A stretch of 21,149 nucleotides of DNA from an uncultured Variovorax sp. Its GTDB lineage: Bacteria > Pseudomonadota > Gammaproteobacteria > Burkholderiales > Burkholderiaceae. Each line of letters begins with the position of its first letter. The stretch's first letter is position 1. The notes under the pieces are model-generated. The model had not been told where the DNA came from, searched no databases, and saw only the letters and a program-made list of their open reading frames with translations. A program made the position numbers and the translations under genes. Location of the stretch: assembly GCA_946478645.1 (NCBI GenBank), contig CAMLCW010000043.1, positions 1 to 21,149 of the forward strand. Reading direction: 5' to 3'. This document shows, piece after piece, positions 15,618-21,149 of this stretch.

Positions 15618-16226
15618 TTACTTGAGCAGGCCTTCAGCCTTCATGGCTGTCTGCACAGCGGGACGTGCGCCCACGCGGGCATGCCAGGCCTGGAGGTTCG
15701 CGAAGCCCGAGATGTCGACACCGGTGGGCTTGGTCCAGTTGGTGACGGTGAAAAGATAGCCGTCGGCCACGCTGAAGTGCTCGCCCATGAGGTACTGCCG
15801 GTCGGCGAGCTGGCCGTCGAGCCACTCGAAGCGCGACTTGAGCTTGTCCTTGAAGATCGTCTTGGCTTCCTCGGGCATCGCGGCGTTGAACAGTGGGCTG
15901 AAGCCCTTGTGCATCTCGGTGCCGATGAAGGTCAGCCATTCCTGCAGGCGGTAGCGCTGCAGCGTGCCGGCGGCGGGCGCGAGGTTCTTGGTGGGCGCGA
16001 GGTCGGCGATGTACTGCACGATCGCCGGGCCTTCGCGCAGGCGCGTGCCGTCGTCGAGCTCGAGCATCGGCACGTAGCCCAGCGGATTGATGCCGTAGTA
16101 GTCGGTGCCGTCCTGCAGCTTGTGGCTCTTGGTGCTCGCGAGCACGGGTTCGAAGGCGATGCCAGCTTCGTGCAGCGCGATGTGGGGCGAGAGCGAACAG
16201 GCGCCGGGCGAGTAATACAGCTTCAT
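15618..16226 (-). CDS. gst: Beta-class glutathione S-transferase
   Basis: A 202-residue cytosolic GST. The N-terminal thioredoxin-like domain begins [16 protein letters not shown] with C10, the hallmark of beta-class enzymes, which form a mixed disulfide with glutathione. V52-P53 forms the cis-Pro loop and E65-G-P ([10 protein letters not shown]) binds glutathione. The all-helical domain carries H106, also typical of this class. It should conjugate or reduce electrophiles. The ATG at 16226 is chosen, five codons inside the longest frame, because the family starts at this Met and GGAG lies upstream. It is followed by the ene-reductase gene after 98 bp on the same strand. Confidence 0.93.
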   Translation of the reverse strand: MKLYYSPGACSLSPHIALHEAGIAFEPVLASTKSHKLQDGTDYYGINPLGYVPMLELDDGTRLREGPAIVQYIADLAPTKNLAPAAGTLQRYRLQEWLTFIGTEMHKGFSPLFNAAMPEEAKTIFKDKLKSRFEWLDGQLADRQYLMGEHFSVADGYLFTVTNWTKPTGVDISGFANLQAWHARVGARPAVQTAMKAEGLLK

Positions 16227-16434
16227 GCGAGGAATCTCCAAACGTTGGAATGGTGAATGTGAAAGGACCGATGACCGCGCGATGCTAGCGGGTTTGGGCC
16301 GCGCGCGTCCCGGGCGCGCACGGGCTGCGTTTTTGTCCTACGGGTGCACGCGCAGGCCGACTATCGGTGCGGCGCACCTGCACTCCTTAAGCTTCGCCGC
16401 AAGGTGGGCACGAGCCTGCCATCAGGAGAATCAG

Positions 16435-16620
16435 ATGTTGAAGTACGCCATCATTTTCGCCGTCATCTCGCTCGTCGCGGCCCTCTTGGGCTTCGGCGGT
16501 ATCGCAGCCGGTGCGGCCGGTATTGCGAAGCTGCTGTTCGGCCTGTTCCTCGCGCTCGCACTGCTGTTCGTGGTGCTCGCCGTGCTCGGCGTCGGTGCGG
16601 TCAAGAAGGCCATCGATTGA
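16435..16620 (+). CDS. Small DUF1328 (UPF0391) membrane protein
   Basis: A 61-residue, almost wholly hydrophobic protein with two membrane helices (about 4-25 and 31-55) separated by a Gly/Ala turn, ending in charged KKAID. The start [20 protein letters not shown] and the [11 protein letters not shown] centre match the DUF1328/UPF0391 (E. coli YtjA) family. Function is unknown; relatives are often induced by stress or stationary phase. AGGAG lies 6 bp before the ATG at 16435. A longer in-frame extension upstream is unlikely because it lacks hydrophobic or family character. Confidence 0.9.
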   Translation: MLKYAIIFAVISLVAALLGFGGIAAGAAGIAKLLFGLFLALALLFVVLAVLGVGAVKKAID

Positions 16621-16682
16621 CGATGTCCCGGTCGCTACACCGCTGGGCGCGCCTGCCGTCGCTCGGCCAGTTGCTGCAAAGC

Positions 16683-16704
16683 CCCGCACACCGTGTGGTG
16701 CGGG
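16683..16704 (+). terminator. Hairpin after the DUF1328 gene
   Basis: CCCGCAC (16683-16689) pairs with GTGCGGG (16698-16704) across an 8-nt loop, 63 bp after the DUF1328 stop. No T-run follows, so termination is only possible, not shown. Confidence 0.35.
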
Positions 16705-16769
16705 TGCTGCTCGTGACCCAGGCCTATTGGGAACTGCCTCGGCGCGGGCAGGGTGCCTGAGCATCCATC

Positions 16770-16786
16770 GCTATTAATTTGATAGC
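16770..16786. repeat. 17-bp AT-rich palindrome, probable Comamonadaceae dispersed element
   Basis: GCTATTAATTTGATAGC has GCTAT/ATAGC arms. I recall very similar GCTAT-(A/T-rich)-ATAGC sequences in many intergenic regions of Acidovorax, Variovorax and related genomes; this cannot be confirmed from one copy. Confidence 0.45.
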
Positions 16787-16884
16787 ATAAGTTCGTTGAC
16801 AGCAAAGGCCGTTCGGCCGAAGAAGGGCAGGCAGTTCGCTTCCGCCGATTGCCCGTACAGCGCGCGCAGGCCGGTACCCCCGAT

Positions 16885-16890
16885 TAAAAT
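16885..16890 (+). promoter_or_regulatory. Possible -10 element of mnmG
   Basis: TAAAAT inside the dyad CCGATT-AA-AATCGG is the best -10-like hexamer before mnmG; the transcript would start near 16897, 45 bp before the ATG. No clear -35 is seen at the usual spacing. Confidence 0.4.
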
Positions 16891-16941
16891 CGGTGCCCCT
16901 TTTGCGCAGCGCACGCGTCAGTGGTGCGCCCCCTTTTTCTC

Positions 16942-18893
<1,952 letters not shown>

Positions 18894-18897
<4 letters not shown>

Positions 18898-19535
18898 GCG
18901 CGCCGACCGACACGCTGCGCGCGGGCGCGGCAGCCCTGGGCACGAACCTTTCGCCAGCCCAGGCCGAGCAACTGCTGGCCTACGGCAGCCTCATGCTCAA
19001 GTGGAACAAGGTCTACAACCTCACGGCGCTGCGCGATCCGGCAAGCGTGCTGACCCACCATCTGCTCGACAGCCTCGCGGCAGTGGCACCGTTGCAGCGT
19101 GAATGGGCAGGGCAGGGCAGGCTGCTCGACGTGGGTTCGGGCGGCGGCCTTCCCGGCGTCGTGATCGCGATCCTGCGCCCCGACCTGGAAGTGAGCTGCC
19201 TCGATGCGGTGGCCAAAAAGGCCGCTTTCGTCCAGCAGGTCGCGGCCGAGTTAGAGATCCGGAACCTGCGCGGCCTGCATGCCCGCGTGGAGTCGCTGAC
19301 GGGCAGCTATGAACTCATCAGCAGCCGGGCGTTCGCGTCGCTGCCGGATTTCTTCCGCGGCTCGATGCACCTGCTTGCACCCCAGGGCCTCTGGCTCGCG
19401 ATGAAGGGCAAGGTGCCGACCGAGGAATTGGAAGCGTCGCCGCCCGAAGTCGAGGTGTTTCACGTGGAACAACTGACCGTGCCCGGCCTCGAGGCCGAGC
19501 GCTGCATCGTCTGGGCCCGCAAACGGGTGGGTTGA
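18894..19535 (+). CDS. rsmG: 16S rRNA (guanine-527-N7)-methyltransferase RsmG (GidB)
   Basis: A 213-residue SAM-dependent methyltransferase acting on G527 of 16S rRNA. Conserved parts are YNLTALRD (41-48), HHLLDSL (55-61), the SAM loop [13 protein letters not shown] (77-89), D104 at the end of the next strand, and SRAFASL (144-150). Loss of this enzyme gives low-level streptomycin resistance in other bacteria. The ATG overlaps the mnmG stop (ATGA), so the two are translationally coupled, the common mnmG-rsmG arrangement. A near-parS sequence lies near its 3' end. The length is typical. Confidence 0.96.
19456..19471. other. parS: Second parS-like site inside rsmG (one mismatch)
   Basis: TGTTTCACGTGGAACA differs at one position from TGTTTCACGTGAAACA. 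It lies 1,081 bp from the perfect site and is read as V-F-H-V-E-Q in RsmG. Clusters of parS near parAB are usual, so it is probably a working ParB site. Confidence 0.75.
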
Positions 19536-19554
19536 TCGGCAAAAAAGGCGTGGC

Positions 19555-19576
19555 GCCGGCCGCAAAAGCCGGGCGC
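19555..19576 (+). terminator. GC-rich hairpin after rsmG
   Basis: GCGCCGGC and GCCGGGCGC pair round a CGCAAAA loop with one bulged base, starting 20 bp after the rsmG stop. There is no T-run; it may end or weaken the mnmG-rsmG transcript before the exporter gene. Confidence 0.35.
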
Positions 19577-19649
19577 GGGCGGTCTTGCCGCAGCGCGCTG
19601 CCTTAGACTCGACGCCTCCCCCTGGCTCTCCTTCTTCGAGGCAAATCCC

Positions 19650-20264
19650 ATGTTCGGCATCGCTGACTACGGCGCATTCGTCGCCGCCATCGTCCTCTTT
19701 CTCCTGATTCCCGGTCCGGGCAACCTGGCATTGATCACCTCGACCAGCAAGGGCGGCATCAAGGGCGGCCTCGCGGCCACGATGGGCGTGATCCTCGGCG
19801 ACCAATGCCTGATGTGGGCCGCAGTGGCCGGCGTGTCCGCCGTGCTGGCCGCCTATCCGGCCGCATTCATCGCGGTTCAGTGGCTCGGCGCGGCTTATCT
19901 GGCCTGGCTCGGCGCCAAGATGCTGCTCGCCAAGCCCGGCTCTGCGCCGATCCTCCACATCCGTCCGACCCATTTCCTGCGCCAGGCGTTCGCGATCACG
20001 CTGCTGAACCCCAAGGCCATCGTCTTCTACATGGCCTTCTTCCCGCTGTTCGTGGACCCGGCGCGCCACCAGGGCGTGGTCACCTTCGCTGCGATGGCGT
20101 TGACCATCGCGGCATTGACCTTTCTTTATGGCCTGACCTCGACCTTGCTGACGCACTTCCTGGCCGAGCGCATCCGCGCCAATCCGCGCATCTCCGGTGC
20201 GCTCGAGAAGCTCGCGGGGGTCTTTCTGATTGCCTTCGGCGTCAAGCTCGCTATTTCCCGCTGA
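19650..20264 (+). CDS. LysE/RhtB-family amino acid exporter
   Basis: A 204-residue inner membrane protein with about six helices (roughly 8-26, 42-62, 70-92, 112-132, 142-168, 184-202). Family features are P21-G-P-G24 after helix 1, TSTSKGG (30-36), the LGAAYLAWLGAKML stretch (79-92) and N120-P-K122 in helix 4 (LLNPKAIVFYMAFFPLF). Members export basic or neutral amino acids or homoserine lactones; the substrate here cannot be told. GAGG lies 10 bp before the ATG at 19650. It sits between rsmG (114 bp upstream) and parA (6 bp downstream), so it is probably co-transcribed with parA, an unusual partner in the origin-proximal block. Confidence 0.92.
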   Translation: MFGIADYGAFVAAIVLFLLIPGPGNLALITSTSKGGIKGGLAATMGVILGDQCLMWAAVAGVSAVLAAYPAAFIAVQWLGAAYLAWLGAKMLLAKPGSAPILHIRPTHFLRQAFAITLLNPKAIVFYMAFFPLFVDPARHQGVVTFAAMALTIAALTFLYGLTSTLLTHFLAERIRANPRISGALEKLAGVFLIAFGVKLAISR

Positions 20265-20270
20265 GAACCG

Positions 20271-21149
20271 ATGGCCAAGATTTTCTGCATTGCCAACCAG
20301 AAGGGCGGCGTCGGCAAGACCACAACCACCGTCAATCTCGCGGCCGGACTCGCCAAGGTCGGCCAGCGCGTGCTGATGATCGATCTCGATCCCCAGGGCA
20401 ACGCCACCATGGGCTCGGGCATCGACAAGCGCCAGCTCGAACTCACGGTGTACGACGTGCTGCTCGAATCGGCCTCCGTCGCCGAGGCGCGCGTCAAGGC
20501 CGACAAGCTGGTCGAGGGCGGCTGCGGCTACGACGTGCTCGGTGCCAACCGAGAGCTCGCCGGCGCCGAAGTCGAAATGGTGGCGCTCGACCGCCGCGAG
20601 AAGCGGCTGCGCACCGCGCTGGCTGCCGTGGGCGCCGAATACGACTTCGTGCTGATCGACTGCCCGCCGAGCCTCAGCCTGCTGACGCTGAACGGCCTGT
20701 GCGCAGCGCACGGCGTGATCGTGCCGATGCAGTGCGAGTACTTCGCGCTCGAAGGGCTGACCGATCTCGTCAACACCATCAAGCAGGTGCACGCCAACCT
20801 CAACAAGAACCTGCAGATCATCGGGCTCCTGCGCGTGATGTTCGATCCGCGCATCACTCTGCAGCAGCAGGTCAGCGAGCAGCTCAAGGCCCATTTCGGC
20901 GACAAGGTGTTCGACACCGTGATCCCGCGCAACGTGCGCCTGGCCGAGGCACCGAGCTACGGCCTGCCGGGCGTGGTGTTCGACCCCGCGGCGCGCGGCA
21001 GCCAGGCCTTTGTCGCCTTCGCGAGCGAGCTGGTCCAGAAGATGCCGCCTGCGAGCGCCTTCGCCTCCATCGCGCCGGCCCCGCCGGCCGCCGCCGCAGC
21101 GGGCGCATCGGCGCCGCTTTCCCTGCCCGAGGATGTGCTCGCGCCTGCG
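20271..21149 (+). CDS. parA: Chromosome partitioning ATPase ParA (Soj), 3' end outside the window
   Basis: 293 codons are visible, open to the window edge. It is a ParA/MinD-type ATPase with deviant Walker A KGGVGKTTT (11-19), the Walker A' LIDLDPQ-type motif MIDLDPQGNAT, Walker B FVLIDCPPS, and the late motif NVRLAEAPSYG. ATP-bound dimers coat the nucleoid and pull ParB-parS complexes apart. parS sites lie in mnmG and rsmG just upstream; parB is expected downstream, off the window. The canonical fold ends near residue 257 (FASELVQKM), yet the frame goes on for at least 36 Ala/Pro-rich residues, a C-terminal extension not usual for chromosomal ParA. The start is the ATG at 20271, 6 bp after the exporter stop. 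Confidence 0.95.
   Translation, partial: MAKIFCIANQKGGVGKTTTTVNLAAGLAKVGQRVLMIDLDPQGNATMGSGIDKRQLELTVYDVLLESASVAEARVKADKLVEGGCGYDVLGANRELAGAEVEMVALDRREKRLRTALAAVGAEYDFVLIDCPPSLSLLTLNGLCAAHGVIVPMQCEYFALEGLTDLVNTIKQVHANLNKNLQIIGLLRVMFDPRITLQQQVSEQLKAHFGDKVFDTVIPRNVRLAEAPSYGLPGVVFDPAARGSQAFVAFASELVQKMPPASAFASIAPAPPAAAAAGASAPLSLPEDVLAPA

Larger units (their letters stand above)
16621..16941. other. 321-bp intergenic region before mnmG
   Basis: It holds a 7-bp stem hairpin (16683-16704), a 17-bp palindrome (16770-16786), a small GGCCG/CGGCC inverted repeat (16807-16818) and a probable -10 inside CCGATT-AA-AATCGG (16879-16892). A 45-codon frame from ATG 16623 has no convincing ribosome binding site or family and crosses the hairpin, so I do not call it. 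Confidence 0.6.

Noticed and set aside
16248..16265. GTGAATGTGAA before the GST gene as a cre tag
   Set aside because: The half-sites are 6 bp apart from start to start rather than the required 11.
16623..16760. 45-codon frame directly after the DUF1328 stop
   Set aside because: No ribosome binding site, no recognisable family, and it runs through a 7-bp hairpin.
16796..16801. Perfect TTGACA as -35 of mnmG
   Set aside because: No -10-like hexamer occurs 16-18 bp downstream; the region there is the GGCCG/CGGCC inverted repeat.
19251..20894. 547-codon minus-strand frame opposite rsmG, the exporter and parA
   Set aside because: It crosses three recognised genes and has no domain-like stretch.

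Overview
The window is GC-rich chromosomal DNA from a betaproteobacterium, most likely Variovorax or a close Comamonadaceae relative. This rests on protein style (MnmG, CreD and the GNAT/OYE/GST set), GC-ending codons, a beta-class GST and a Comamonad-type intergenic palindrome; no rRNA is present to prove it. There are 17 gene calls, two of them cut by the window edges. I see no tRNA, rRNA, CRISPR array or insertion sequence.

Positions 1-9386 form a cell-envelope stress island built round a CreBC two-component system. Divergent from creD lies a gene for a VIT/VWA-domain exported protein with a PEP-CTERM-like tail. The gap between them holds an exact match to the CreB operator (TTCAC-N6-TTCAC). 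creD is followed on the same strand by a class A penicillin-binding protein (PBP1A type) and an unrecognised 201-aa membrane-anchored protein. creB-creC then runs convergently on the other strand. PBP, CreD and CreBC together suggest a module that senses and responds to peptidoglycan or beta-lactam stress, with the VIT/VWA protein as a possible new member.

Positions 9387-9957 are a 571-bp gene-free gap with two perfect DnaA boxes on opposite strands, a weaker box, an AT-rich tract and four tandem TAG triplets placed like a DnaA-trio. I read it as a candidate chromosomal origin. A TerB/DUF697 protein gene lies immediately to its right.

Positions 10914-13929 are a copper-defence cassette: copZ-cueR, divergent from the copper-exporting ATPase copA, whose promoter has the 19-bp spacer typical of MerR-family control and appears to give a leaderless mRNA. 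Positions 13902-16226 carry, on the minus strand, a GNAT acetyltransferase, an Old Yellow Enzyme family ene-reductase and a beta-class glutathione transferase, probably for electrophile detoxification. A small DUF1328 membrane protein follows.

Positions 16942-21149 are the conserved origin-proximal block mnmG-rsmG-(lysE-type exporter)-parA. A perfect parS site lies inside mnmG and a one-mismatch parS inside rsmG, so this is a chromosome segregation centre. Together with the candidate origin about 9 kb away, it places the window next to the replication start of the chromosome.
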